Virus record (IMG/VR): IMGVR_UViG_3300037584_000734
Coordinates: 1-20,354 of that record
From: a virus
Direction: 5' to 3' (one strand)
DNA length: 20,354 bases
The position numbers were made by a program, and so were the translations under genes. Of this stretch, positions 7,144-16,500 are shown piece by piece; position 1 is the first letter of the stretch; each line of letters opens with the position of its first letter. The notes beneath the pieces are model-generated. The model did not search any database. It had not been told where the DNA came from and saw nothing but the letters and a program-made list of their open reading frames with translations.

Positions 7144-7475
7144 CAATACAATACAAAAGCGCTACATTTGATTTAACATCTACTAACGCAACAACAGTGT
7201 TGTCTATATCAACATCAGCTATTGCAATTGTTAGAACTGTACAAGCGGTCCATGATACGGCCAGCAATGTAAACGCACATTTAATACTAAAAAAATCAGG
7301 TGCATCTGATGTTAAAATAGCTTATAAAGAAATCAATAAAGATACAGATAGCATGTTAACAGGACCATTAAACTTAGAAGCAGGTGATGCTATTAAAATG
7401 CAAGCAGGAACTGCAAATGAAATAACAGGATCTGTTAGTTATGCATTAATAGATAGATCACAGGAGAATGGATAA
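7140..7475 (+). CDS. Small beta-rich probable virion protein, 111 aa
   Basis: The 111-aa product starts MTIQYKSATFDLTSTNATTV and alternates short hydrophobic strands with turns (LSISTSAIAIVRTVQAVHDT; NAHLILKKSGASDVKIAYKE; PLNLEAGDAIKMQAG; GSVSYALIDR). This reads as a compact beta-sandwich, of the kind found in phage tail or decoration proteins. It starts within the preceding stop (ATGA) and ends in the next start (TAATG), so it is translationally coupled on both sides. Exact family not recognised. Confidence 0.7.
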   Translation: MTIQYKSATFDLTSTNATTVLSISTSAIAIVRTVQAVHDTASNVNAHLILKKSGASDVKIAYKEINKDTDSMLTGPLNLEAGDAIKMQAGTANEITGSVSYALIDRSQENG

Positions 7476-7702
7476 TGTCAGATGATCTACTTAAAATACA
7501 TTGCACAACTACAGTTACAATAAGAAATACAAGAAAGAACAAAATATATGCTGATGAAACAGAAAGAGACGCTGATATAGCTGACCCTAACACAGATACA
7601 ACAATTAATGATATTGAACAAGATGTTAGAGTAGAGATATCACCGAAAGGATTAGAAGCATTAAAAAGAGTGATGAACCAAAACAATGAATCAAACACCT
7701 AA
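7475..7702 (+). CDS. Small hypothetical protein, 75 aa
   Basis: A 75-aa acidic protein with a beta-like start (LLKIHCTTTVTIRNTRKNKI), an Asp-rich middle (ADIADPNTDTTINDIEQD) and a C-terminal helix (PKGLEALKRVMNQ). The start overlaps the previous stop (TAATG) with AGGAG 9 nt upstream (7462-7466). Its last 17 bases overlap the next gene in another frame. No domain recognised; probably a late structural or assembly protein by context. Confidence 0.65.
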   Translation: MSDDLLKIHCTTTVTIRNTRKNKIYADETERDADIADPNTDTTINDIEQDVRVEISPKGLEALKRVMNQNNESNT

Positions 7703-8618
7703 AGGTGGGACAGAGTTACAATTAGGTTTTTTAAATAAATATGTAGATAAAGATCTACTAAATAAATTTTCTATTTGTACATCGGTTCCTGAAAAAATAC
7801 CTCTTGATAAAGATAAGATAAATATCTTATGGCAAAAAAATTCATACGATCAACCGAATCTTGCACCATGGTTCACGGACCACGGCAATCATGACAAGTA
7901 TGATTGGTATGTATTTAACAGTCATTGGACATTTGAAAAATTTAGAATAGCTTTTGATTTACCAACTAGTAAATGTGTTGTTATAAAAAATGGTATAGAA
8001 AAAATAGAACCAACAATACCTTATGTAAAAGGTCAACCTATAAAAATCATACATCAAAACACACCTTGGAGAGGACTAAATGTTTTATTAGGTGCTATGC
8101 AATTAGTAAAAAACCCATTGATTACTTTAGATGTATATTCTTCTACAGAAGTTTACGGTAAAGACTTTCATGAGGCTAATCATAAATTTTATGAAACATT
8201 GTACGAGCAAGCTGAAACATTATCTAATGTAAACTACATAGGTTACAAACCTAACGAGTATATAAAAGAACATATTAAAGATTATCAAATGTATGTATAT
8301 CCTAGTATATGGGAAGAAACATCTTGTATATCATTACTAGAATGTATGGCAGGTGGTTTGTATTGTATTACAACTAATCTAGGTGCATTGTTTGAAACAG
8401 GTGCTGAGTTTCCAATATATGTTCCATATCTAACAGACCACAAGCAGTTAGCTAGAAAATTTGCAAATGCAATAGAAGCTGCAGCGTTGACTTTAGATAA
8501 TAAAATTATACAAGAACATTTACAGTTTCAATCAAAGTATACTAATCAATATTATAATTGGAATAAACAAGCGATGGCCTGGACTAATTTTTTAAAAGGA
8601 GCAATTAATGCAAAATAA
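7686..8618 (+). CDS. GT4-type glycosyltransferase
   Basis: A 310-aa GT-B enzyme. It opens with PKGGTELQLGFL (residues 5-16), the GG-[TV]-E loop of GT4 enzymes. An acceptor-side region follows with HWTFEKFR (80-87) and the lobe-linking VVIKNGIE (98-105). The donor lobe has HQNTPWRGLNVLL (123-135), VNYIGY (182-187), and the diagnostic YPSIWEETSCISLLECMAGG (205-224), containing the EX7E motif (E211, E219) that contacts the nucleotide sugar. It is somewhat shorter than typical GT4 enzymes, mainly in the N-terminal lobe. The start at 7686 overlaps the previous gene by 17 bp; no strong SD is visible, so coupling is likely. Its end overlaps the next glycosyltransferase by 11 bp. It transfers a sugar from a nucleotide donor; acceptor unknown. 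Confidence 0.85.
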   Translation: MNQTPKGGTELQLGFLNKYVDKDLLNKFSICTSVPEKIPLDKDKINILWQKNSYDQPNLAPWFTDHGNHDKYDWYVFNSHWTFEKFRIAFDLPTSKCVVIKNGIEKIEPTIPYVKGQPIKIIHQNTPWRGLNVLLGAMQLVKNPLITLDVYSSTEVYGKDFHEANHKFYETLYEQAETLSNVNYIGYKPNEYIKEHIKDYQMYVYPSIWEETSCISLLECMAGGLYCITTNLGALFETGAEFPIYVPYLTDHKQLARKFANAIEAAALTLDNKIIQEHLQFQSKYTNQYYNWNKQAMAWTNFLKGAINAK

Positions 8619-9465
8619 TGAACCCATATGGTTTGAAGAAGAATCAGAAAGTATAGAAATAAATTTTGATGGAAAACCTAAATATAAAATTATGGTTTGT
8701 ACACCATGTCATAGTGATGTTTCAATGCATTACTGTCAGTCTGTATTAATGTTTCAACAAAAATGTTTAAAGAAAAATATACTAGTTAGTTTTACAATGT
8801 TAAAATCATCATTAGTTACACAAGGAAGAAATCTATGTGTATCTGATTTCTTGAACCACGAACATAACTATGAGCATTTATTGTTTATAGACTCTGATAT
8901 AGACTTTGAATTTGATACCATAATGAAAATGATAAAAGCTGACAAAGATATTATTGCCTGTCCTTACCCTATGAAAAACTATGATGTAGATAAGGCATGG
9001 AAAAGATTAAAAGAAACAGACATGGTTAAAACTAAAGAAGACTTACTTGCCAATGGTCTTATGTATCCAATGAAAGTAAAGGACAGAAAGAACATAGAAG
9101 TCAAAAAGGGCATTATGGAAGTAACCCATGCTCCTACGGGATGTATGCTAATCAAGAGAGAAGTGTTGGAAAAAATGATTAAAAAACACCCTGAATTAGA
9201 GATATTTCAACCAACAATTATTAACGGAAAAGAAATAAAAAGGGAGAATTTTTTTAATTTATTTGATACACTACATGACGTAAAAACCAAAAGATATTTT
9301 GGTGAAGATTTCGGATTTTGTCAAAGATGGAGAGATATGGACGGTAAGATACACGCTCTTGTAACTGAATACATAACCCATGTTGGGGAGTATCAATACA
9401 AAGGTCGTTTCTTTGATGAACTATTAAGTCTTAAACATATTGACGACACAGAAAAAACCAAATAA
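8608..9465 (+). CDS. GT-A-fold (GT2-like) glycosyltransferase
   Basis: A 285-aa protein with a Rossmann-like start, YKIMVCTPCHSDVSMHYCQS (residues 26-45), a conserved SLVTQGRNLCVSDFL (68-82), and the metal-binding DxD motif in HLLFIDSDIDFEFD (90-103; D96 and D98). CPYPMKNY (118-125), THAPTGCMLIKREVL (173-187) and FGEDFGFCQRW (231-241) match the acceptor/catalytic side of GT-A enzymes of this phage-borne group. The Asp/Glu of GEDFGF is a candidate catalytic base. AAGGAG at 8596-8601 sits 6 nt from the ATG, inside the preceding GT4 gene, so the two are co-translated. It is soluble, with no membrane segment. Likely partner of the GT4 enzyme in building a short glycan; acceptor unknown. Confidence 0.8.
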   Translation: MQNNEPIWFEEESESIEINFDGKPKYKIMVCTPCHSDVSMHYCQSVLMFQQKCLKKNILVSFTMLKSSLVTQGRNLCVSDFLNHEHNYEHLLFIDSDIDFEFDTIMKMIKADKDIIACPYPMKNYDVDKAWKRLKETDMVKTKEDLLANGLMYPMKVKDRKNIEVKKGIMEVTHAPTGCMLIKREVLEKMIKKHPELEIFQPTIINGKEIKRENFFNLFDTLHDVKTKRYFGEDFGFCQRWRDMDGKIHALVTEYITHVGEYQYKGRFFDELLSLKHIDDTEKTK

Positions 9466-9474
9466 AATAACAAA

Positions 9475-11616
9475 ATGGCTATAACAAGATCACAACAAGC
9501 TAGACAACTTTATAAAAACGGTAGACGTGTAGGTTTATTTGGAGGAATGTCACCAGGTGCTTTTGGTCAAGCAACAGGAGGTGGTTTTTCTGATAGAGAA
9601 AGAGGCGGTAATAGAGACAATGAAGGTGAAGGTCCTAATAGACAACAAAAAACACCAAAGAAAAAACCTAAAAAAACTGATAAAAATACAGTAAATAAAA
9701 AAAATTTTTTAGAAGATATTTTTATAAATAGTATGTACGGAAAACTTGCAGACGCTATTAGTAATAGCGGTATTGCTTATAATTTAAATGCAAAACAAAG
9801 AGAAAATTATTTAAAAGGATTAAAAGAAAAAGATCCGGATGCTTATAATGAAGTAATGCAAGATCTTGGAAGTCTAGGTTATGCTACTAACGTTGGTCCA
9901 CTAGATTCTAGAATGGGTTTAGATATTGATTTTACAAATTTAAATACAGGAAAAAATGAATTAGGTGAACCTCAAGCAAAAGAAATTTTGGGAAAAGGTT
10001 ATCAAAGTTATTTAGATGAAATAACTAACAGATTTATTCCAGTCGATGGACCTGGTTCTTATTCTGCAGATTCTAATATTTATATACCACCAGCTATAGA
10101 AGAAGAAGAAAAAGAAGAAGAAGAAGAAGACGTTCCTATAGCTTATAGATTTATGGCCGATGGTGGTAGAGCTGCTTTTCAAGAAGGCGGAATATTTTCA
10201 AGAATAGATGAATTAGGAAACGATATATCTTCTGCTGAACAAGAATTAACTTCTATTAATCAAAGATTAGACACAGCACAATCTTCTTTAGGTCAACCTA
10301 GTGGTGGAGGAGGAATTATGGATAGTTCTATTGTTCCTGATGCACCTGCTGTAGAGGCTACACCTTTTCCTGCAGTTACACCCGATGCACCTATTGCTGA
10401 TAATATTTCTGTAAATCCTGTTGGCTCTCCTCAAAACACGTCTCCTATCAAAACTGTAAACCCTGTAGTCGGAGGAGGAAGAGTTCCTGGAGGACCTGAA
10501 AATCCAAACATTGATATAGGTACAATAAGTATCCCTGGTCCAATTTCTGGTCCAAGACCTGCAGTTGATTTACCTGGAGGAATGCCGTCAAAACCTATCA
10601 TGAGTAATCAGGTGCTGCCTATGATTAATCAAGCAACACTTCCTCCTTTACAAGGTGGTGGTCCAAGAATTCCAAGACTTCCTCCTAACGTTAACACAGG
10701 TATATCAAACCTAGGCACCTATCTTCCATTGCAAACTGCTCAACAAGCAGGTAGTCTTGTTGGTTATGGTAAACCAGCTGATCCTAGAATGGGAGGAGTA
10801 CAGGTTGCTGGAAACCCTCTTCAAGAAATGATGAGAGGTAGTTTTGCTGATGGTGGAATGCCTGAATATCAAGGTGGGATCATGGACCTTGAATCAGGAA
10901 GACAACAATATTTTTTAGGTAAGTTGGTTAAGAAAGCAACTAGAGCTGTTAAGAAAGTTGTTAAATCTCCATTTGGTAAAGCTCTTTTACTTGGTGGATT
11001 AACATTTGGAGTTCCTGGAGTAAGATCAGGTTTTTTTAATAAAGGACTTATGGGAACTAAATCTGGAATAGGTTTTAAAAATTTTTTAGCTAATAAAGTA
11101 TTAGGTGAAGGAACTAACCAAATATCAGGTGGTTTATTATCTAAATTAAAAAGTCCGCTTGGTTATATAACAGGAGCATCTTTATTAGCGGGATTGACTG
11201 CACCTAAAAGCACCTATGATGCAGAGGAAGAAGATGATTTTCGTTTAGAGATACCAGAAGAACAATATAGATTTTATGCAGAGGGTGGAGAAGTAGAACC
11301 AGTAGCTAAAAAAACTATGCCTTTATTAGACATGGATGGCAAAGAAATGGATTTTAGGGCTGAAGGTGGTTTTGTTCCTATAGGTAGAATGGAAAAAGCA
11401 GATGATGTTCCTGCAAGATTATCAAAAAATGAGTTTGTATTTACCGCAGATGCTGTTAGAAATGCAGGAGATGGAAATATAGACAAGGGCGCAGAAGTCA
11501 TGTATAACATGATGAAAAACCTTGAAGCCGGAGGTGAAGTATCTGATGAATCGCAAGGCTTAGATGGCGCTAAAAGAATGTTTCAAACATCACAAAGACT
11601 AGAGGAAGTATTATAA
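9475..11616 (+). CDS. Large modular virion-associated protein with ADGG/AEGG motifs, 713 aa
   Basis: The layout, by residue, is: a basic, Gly-rich N-terminus (1-75; KKKPKK at 62-67), a helical region (76-190), a poly-Glu run (209-219), a long Pro/Gly-rich low-complexity linker (about 275-455), a hydrophobic/basic segment (LGKLVKKATRAVKKVVKSPF 481-500, GKALLLGGLTFGVPG 501-515), and a C-terminal domain with GGFVPIGRMEKADDVPARLS (631-650), then KNEFVFTADAVRNAG and KGAEVMYNMMKNLEAGGE. I recall that C-terminal module from structural proteins of marine phages. ADGG or AEGG occurs at 228, 458, 602 and 629. No SD is obvious before the ATG at 9475. A role as an internal or ejection-associated protein fits the amphipathic segment and its neighbours but is inference. 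Confidence 0.65.
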   Translation: MAITRSQQARQLYKNGRRVGLFGGMSPGAFGQATGGGFSDRERGGNRDNEGEGPNRQQKTPKKKPKKTDKNTVNKKNFLEDIFINSMYGKLADAISNSGIAYNLNAKQRENYLKGLKEKDPDAYNEVMQDLGSLGYATNVGPLDSRMGLDIDFTNLNTGKNELGEPQAKEILGKGYQSYLDEITNRFIPVDGPGSYSADSNIYIPPAIEEEEKEEEEEDVPIAYRFMADGGRAAFQEGGIFSRIDELGNDISSAEQELTSINQRLDTAQSSLGQPSGGGGIMDSSIVPDAPAVEATPFPAVTPDAPIADNISVNPVGSPQNTSPIKTVNPVVGGGRVPGGPENPNIDIGTISIPGPISGPRPAVDLPGGMPSKPIMSNQVLPMINQATLPPLQGGGPRIPRLPPNVNTGISNLGTYLPLQTAQQAGSLVGYGKPADPRMGGVQVAGNPLQEMMRGSFADGGMPEYQGGIMDLESGRQQYFLGKLVKKATRAVKKVVKSPFGKALLLGGLTFGVPGVRSGFFNKGLMGTKSGIGFKNFLANKVLGEGTNQISGGLLSKLKSPLGYITGASLLAGLTAPKSTYDAEEEDDFRLEIPEEQYRFYAEGGEVEPVAKKTMPLLDMDGKEMDFRAEGGFVPIGRMEKADDVPARLSKNEFVFTADAVRNAGDGNIDKGAEVMYNMMKNLEAGGEVSDESQGLDGAKRMFQTSQRLEEVL
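10098..10131 (+). repeat. GAA-rich purine run encoding poly-Glu
   Basis: A nearly uninterrupted GAA/AAA trinucleotide tract encodes E-E-E-E-K-E-E-E-E-E-D in the 713-aa protein. As a trinucleotide repeat it can change length by slippage without breaking the frame. It separates a folded-looking N-terminal part from a low-complexity linker. Confidence 0.7.
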
Positions 11617-12521
11617 TGGCTACAACAACAACAGTTTCAAAACCAGCACCTTTTGTAGAAGATTTAGGTAAAAATTTAGCACAACAAGTAATAAGCCAAA
11701 CAGGTGTTCCTATTGTAGGATCTGGAGCAGGTACTCTTACACAACAAGCAGGTGAAACAAAAGAACAATTTGAAGCTAGACAAAAAGCTGCTCAACAATT
11801 TGACGTTAGAAAAGATAGTTTAGCAGGACTTGCACCAGGTGTTGCTGGTCAAGATGCATTACAACAACAAGCACAAGCTTTAGCACAACAAGGAATAGGT
11901 TCTTATCAACCTTTTTTACAATCAGCACAAGCTGCTACGGGTCCACAAGCTTTTCAACAATACATGTCACCTTATCAATCACAAGTTATTGATACTACAT
12001 TAAAAGAATTTGACAGGAACCAGCAAATGCAAGAACAAAAAATTAGAGATCAAGCAGTTGCTTCAGGAGCTTTTGGTGGAGGTAGAGAAGGTGTTCAATT
12101 AGCAGAGTTTGGTTCAGGAATGGCTAGAGAAAGAGCTGGACTACAAGCAAATTTACAACAACAAGGTTTTGAAGCTGCACAAAAAGCAGCGCAACAACAG
12201 TTTATTAATCAAAAAGGTTTAGCTTCACTAGTGCCAGGACTACAAGGACAAGATGTTTCGACATTAGGAAAACTAGGTGCAATTAATCAAGCTCAAAAAC
12301 AAGCAGAAATGGATGCTGAAAGACAAGCAACAACAATGGCAGCTTATCAACCACAAGAACAAGTTGATAGATATGCAAACATAGTAACTGGAATTATGGG
12401 TGGATACCAGGGAGGATCACAATCAACTAATGTACCTAACCCATCACCAATGCAAACCGCTTTGGGTGCAGGAGCAACTCTTGCAGGTATATATGGTGGT
12501 TTAGGTGGAAAATTATTTTAA
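11616..12521 (+). CDS. Gln/Ala-rich probable internal virion (DNA-ejection) protein, 301 aa
   Basis: A soluble, strongly helical protein, exceptionally rich in Gln and Ala. The central block (QSQVIDTTLKEFDRNQQMQE, then QKIRDQAVASGAFGGGREGV, around residues 125-165) and the following AGLQANLQQQGFEAAQKAAQ are characteristic of a family I have seen in podovirus and marine-phage structural clusters, thought to be internal or ejection proteins. The protein ends in a small Gly/Ala hydrophobic stretch (ALGAGATLAGIYGGLGGKLF, 282-301) that could insert in a membrane. Similar size and composition to T7 gp14 / P22 gp7-type ejection proteins is suggestive but not homology. It starts within the previous stop (TAATG). 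Confidence 0.6.
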   Translation: MATTTTVSKPAPFVEDLGKNLAQQVISQTGVPIVGSGAGTLTQQAGETKEQFEARQKAAQQFDVRKDSLAGLAPGVAGQDALQQQAQALAQQGIGSYQPFLQSAQAATGPQAFQQYMSPYQSQVIDTTLKEFDRNQQMQEQKIRDQAVASGAFGGGREGVQLAEFGSGMARERAGLQANLQQQGFEAAQKAAQQQFINQKGLASLVPGLQGQDVSTLGKLGAINQAQKQAEMDAERQATTMAAYQPQEQVDRYANIVTGIMGGYQGGSQSTNVPNPSPMQTALGAGATLAGIYGGLGGKLF

Positions 12522-12523
12522 TA

Positions 12524-13534
12524 ATGAATAGAACATTAAAAAGACCAATGTTTAGAATGGGTGGTTCTACAGGAACTGGTATTACATCAGGACTAGATCA
12601 ACCTAGAAAACAATATAATCAAGGATCAAATCCTTATGAAAAAGCATTAGCAACTGCTAAAAGGGGAGCTGCTGATTTAGAAAAATTTAGAGGAGAACAA
12701 GGTTTATTCAGTCCTATGGCTGGTCCAGGTTTTTTAACTTCATTTGGTTTGGATTTAATGTCTAGACCTTCAAGAGGAAGTGGATTAAGTGGCTTTTTAG
12801 CTACTGCAGCAGACTCTGCAAAAGAACCTTTCAAAACTTTTCAAGCAGCAAAGATGGCTGAAAGAAATAGAAAAGCAACTACCGCCGAAGATTTATTTAC
12901 AAGTGCATTAGCTTCTGAATATGGATTAGAAGAAGCAAGAATAGATGCAGATGCTAAAAAAACTAGTAGCACAGAATTTGAAAAAGAGAGAAGAGTTCAG
13001 ATGTTAAATTCTCTTTACGATAATAAAATTCTTAAAAAAGAAGTTGAATTAGAAAATGCTTCTCCTGAATCAAGAGAAAAAATTTTAGCTAGTATAGAAA
13101 CTTTAAAAGAGGAAAAAGAAGATTATGCAAAATCTATTCTCGCAGGAACTATGACACAAGATGATTTTGTAAAAGATATTATTATAGCTGGTGTTAGAAA
13201 TGATGTATTTGATCCTGTTAAAGTTGCAGAAAAATATCCTGAGTTAGCTGGATTACTATATGAGGGACTGGCAGATGGTGGTAGAGCTGGTTATAATATA
13301 GGTGGTCAAGCAATGATGCCTGAAGTAGCAAATGCAAAAGAAAAAGAAGTCGAAGATTTATCTTACAATGAATTAAGATCAAGACTACCACAATCTATAA
13401 GCAATGATGTAGTGCAAGTAATATCACAAAGTAAACAAGCTTTATTAGATTTTGCAAACATCAGAGATCAACAAGATGTTGAAGAGTTTAACCAAAGATA
13501 CAACGTAAGTTTGAATATAGCACAAGAGGGTTAA
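12524..13534 (+). CDS. Probable internal virion protein with ADGGRA motif, 336 aa
   Basis: The start MNRTLKRPMFRMGGSTGTGI is a recurring N-terminus of marine-phage late proteins. A Gly-rich region with FLTSFGLDLMSRPSRGSGLS (70-89) is followed by a long charged helix/coiled-coil region (about 115-215). Residues 249-261 (LADGGRAGYNIGG) closely match residues 227-239 of the 713-aa protein (MADGGRAAFQEGG), and a C-terminal helical domain follows. The ATG lies 2 bp after the previous stop and the gene abuts the 1399-aa gene with no spacer. No enzyme motif is visible. A structural or ejection role is inferred from context. Confidence 0.6.
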   Translation: MNRTLKRPMFRMGGSTGTGITSGLDQPRKQYNQGSNPYEKALATAKRGAADLEKFRGEQGLFSPMAGPGFLTSFGLDLMSRPSRGSGLSGFLATAADSAKEPFKTFQAAKMAERNRKATTAEDLFTSALASEYGLEEARIDADAKKTSSTEFEKERRVQMLNSLYDNKILKKEVELENASPESREKILASIETLKEEKEDYAKSILAGTMTQDDFVKDIIIAGVRNDVFDPVKVAEKYPELAGLLYEGLADGGRAGYNIGGQAMMPEVANAKEKEVEDLSYNELRSRLPQSISNDVVQVISQSKQALLDFANIRDQQDVEEFNQRYNVSLNIAQEG

Positions 13535-16500
13535 ATGGCTGACCCTTTTAAACAAAAAGAAAAAAGCATAGAACGTGCTGAAACCATAACAGGACTTGCA
13601 CGAGAAGTTTTAAATAAAAAGAAAAAACCTGTAAAGTTTACCTGGAAAGGTTTTGCTAATCTTACATCTAGTTTTTTAGAAACAAATCCTTTTGATAAAT
13701 TAAAATTAGATAGAATAAAAGAATTACAAGAAGGTTCTGAAGCAAAAGAAAAAGACTATATAGATTTTTTTGAAGATATAGAAAAAAGTTTATATGGTGG
13801 TGTTCAGGATTTAGGTTATGCTGTAGGTGATTTGCTAACATCGGGAATCGATGCTACAATAGGAACAGATCTTTCAGAAAAATTAGATGAAGTTTATGAA
13901 GAAAATAAAATAAAAGATCCTGAAACACTTACAGGAGAAGTCACTAAAGTTCTTACACAGTATGGTATACCAGGAGGTGCCTCATTTAAAGTATTAAACA
14001 GAGTTAAAATACTTCAACGAAATAGAAAATTAGCAGACACAGGAACTAAATTACAAAAAGCATCACAAATTGCAAAAAGAGCTGGATATATGTCTAGTGC
14101 TCTTGCTGCAACAGATTTTATTGCATCTACTCCCGACAAAGAAACTTTGTTTGTAAAGGAAGAAAAGACAGAAGGATTGACTGGTAGAGATTTAGCATTA
14201 GCTAAATTAAGAAACAGAGTAAGGTTTGGTACAGAGGGTGCATTAATTGGTGGTGGTTTTTCTTTAGTTGGTAAACCAGTAGCTCTTGGTTTTAAATATG
14301 GTATCTTTAAACCTGGTGCAAAGGTAGCGGGTATTGGATTAAAAGCAGTGGACAAAGCTGTTGTATCACCACTCACGTACCTTGGATCAAAAGCAATACC
14401 AGCTCCTGCAGGTAAAGCTATAAGAGATGCAAGTGCATTTGTAGTAAACAAAGCATTAGCACCAATTAGATTAGGTACAGGTGCAAAACAATTACCTAAG
14501 TTCCAAGAATGGAAATTATTTAGTAGAGATAGTAAAGACCCATTAGAAAGAAGATTAAAAAAACTATCTGGATTTTTAGAAAAATTTACATCGCAAGGAA
14601 AACTAACGGGACTTGGTTATCAAATATCATCAGAAGCTAGAAGAGAAATAAAAGCACAATCAAGAACTATAGAAAAATATCTAGAGTCTATTGAAAAGAA
14701 AGCATACAATCTTGCAAAAGATTTTGAAACAAAACACAATACAAAAACTACATCAGAAGCTAGTCAAGATTATTATTTAGATCAAATACTTGGTTATTTA
14801 AAAGGTAATGTTAAATTAAATAGTGTTGCACCTGATCTACAGGGAAGTGCAAAAAGTTTAAGTAAAGAATTATTACAAATAAAAGAAAAGTTTGCAGGTT
14901 TATTACCTGAAGGTGATCTTAAAAACTTTATGTTAAATAATTTAAAAACATATATGAGACAATCTTTTAGTGTTTTTACAAATCCTAACTATCAACCCGA
15001 TAAAAAAATATATGATGGTGCAGTTAATTGGGTAGCTAAAAATGTTGTTCAAGCAAATAAAGATTTAAGACAAGAAGCTTTAAAAACATTAAAGACCGGA
15101 AAGATGACAGATAAACAAGCTATTGATGAAATGGCTGAATCACTTACAGATAAAATATTAAAAGCTGGTAAACAAGACGGAGCAGATCCATTACAAGTAT
15201 TGAGAAATGTAGCAGGGAAAGATTTTTTAAGAACAGATAAAATTATACGAACAGGTGAAGAGCTACCTGATGCAATAAAAAAATTATTGGGACAAGAAGA
15301 TAATTTAAAAGCTTCTGTGTTAACTACTACATCACACGCAATAACTCACGCTGTAAATAAACAATCTTTTGATAAACTAGCTAGAATAGGTTTAGATGAA
15401 GGTTGGCTGTTTAGAAGTAAAGCAGCGGCGGAAGCTAAAAGATATTTAGATGCAGAAAAAATAGGTGATGTAAAAAGTTTAGGTTTACTTAAAAGTGAAA
15501 TGTCTAAATTATATGCAACACCAGAACTTACAGAAGTATTCAGACAAACAAGAAAAGGTTTAGATACTTGGATACAAAACGGTGTGTATAGAAACATATT
15601 ACAGTTAAAAGTAGCTGCACAGTATGGAAAAACTGTACTATCACCCGTTACACAAGTACGTAACGTTTCATCAGCAAGTTTATTTCCATTAGCTAATGGA
15701 CATATTGGAGGTCGAGCTTCCGTATCAGAGTCACTAAAAATGACAATTGATGATATATTTGGTGCAGGTAAAGTTATAGACGAAGATACATTTATTAAAA
15801 ATATTGAAAACAAAATTAGACTTGGAGTGTTAGATGAAAATATTGTAGCTTCAGAACTTAAAGCGGTGCTACAAGAAATAAAAAATACAAAAGGTCTAAC
15901 AAGTTTAGATAAAATTATAAGAGCTTTATCGGACGGTAAGTTTGCATTTGATGATACAGTTCTTAAAAAAACTGGAGAAACAATAAGTAAATTTGGTAAA
16001 GGTGCTGCTAGAGTATATGCAGGAGGAGATAACATGTGGAAATGGTATGGCCATGAATATGTTAAATCACAATTACGTGGCATGTATAGTAAAACAAGTG
16101 ATATTGCTAAATGGTATGATGAAATAGTTGGTAGAAAGTTTGATCCTAAAAATACATTTACAGGTAAATTAAAAACATTTGATGAAGCTGTAGATGAAGC
16201 AGCTGCATGGTATATTAGAAATACTTATCCAACATATAGTAAAGTTCCTGAGTTTGTTCAATCAATTAGAAAACTACCTTTTGGTAACTTTGTATCTTTC
16301 CCAGCAGAAATGATAAGAACCACATATAATATTATAGAGTTAGGTGCTAAAGAAGCAACATCAGCTAATCCTAAATTAAGACAGATGGGTCTTAGAAGAT
16401 TGTTAGGAGCTTATGTAACATTATCTGGAACAGGACTTGCTGTTGGTAAAACAGCACAAGCATTAACTGGTGTAACAATGGATGAAATAGAGGCGTATAA

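Noticed and set aside
14014-14451. 145-codon minus-strand open frame
   Set aside because: It is antisense to the same large gene, with no recognisable domain. It arises from the codon pattern of an AT-rich Ala/Lys/Gly-rich region.
15346-16083. 245-codon open frame on the minus strand inside the 1399-aa gene
   Set aside because: It is a shadow of the plus-strand coding sequence: the protein is low-complexity Ser/Leu/Asn-rich without motifs, has no SD or operon partner, and the plus-strand gene is continuous and well placed.
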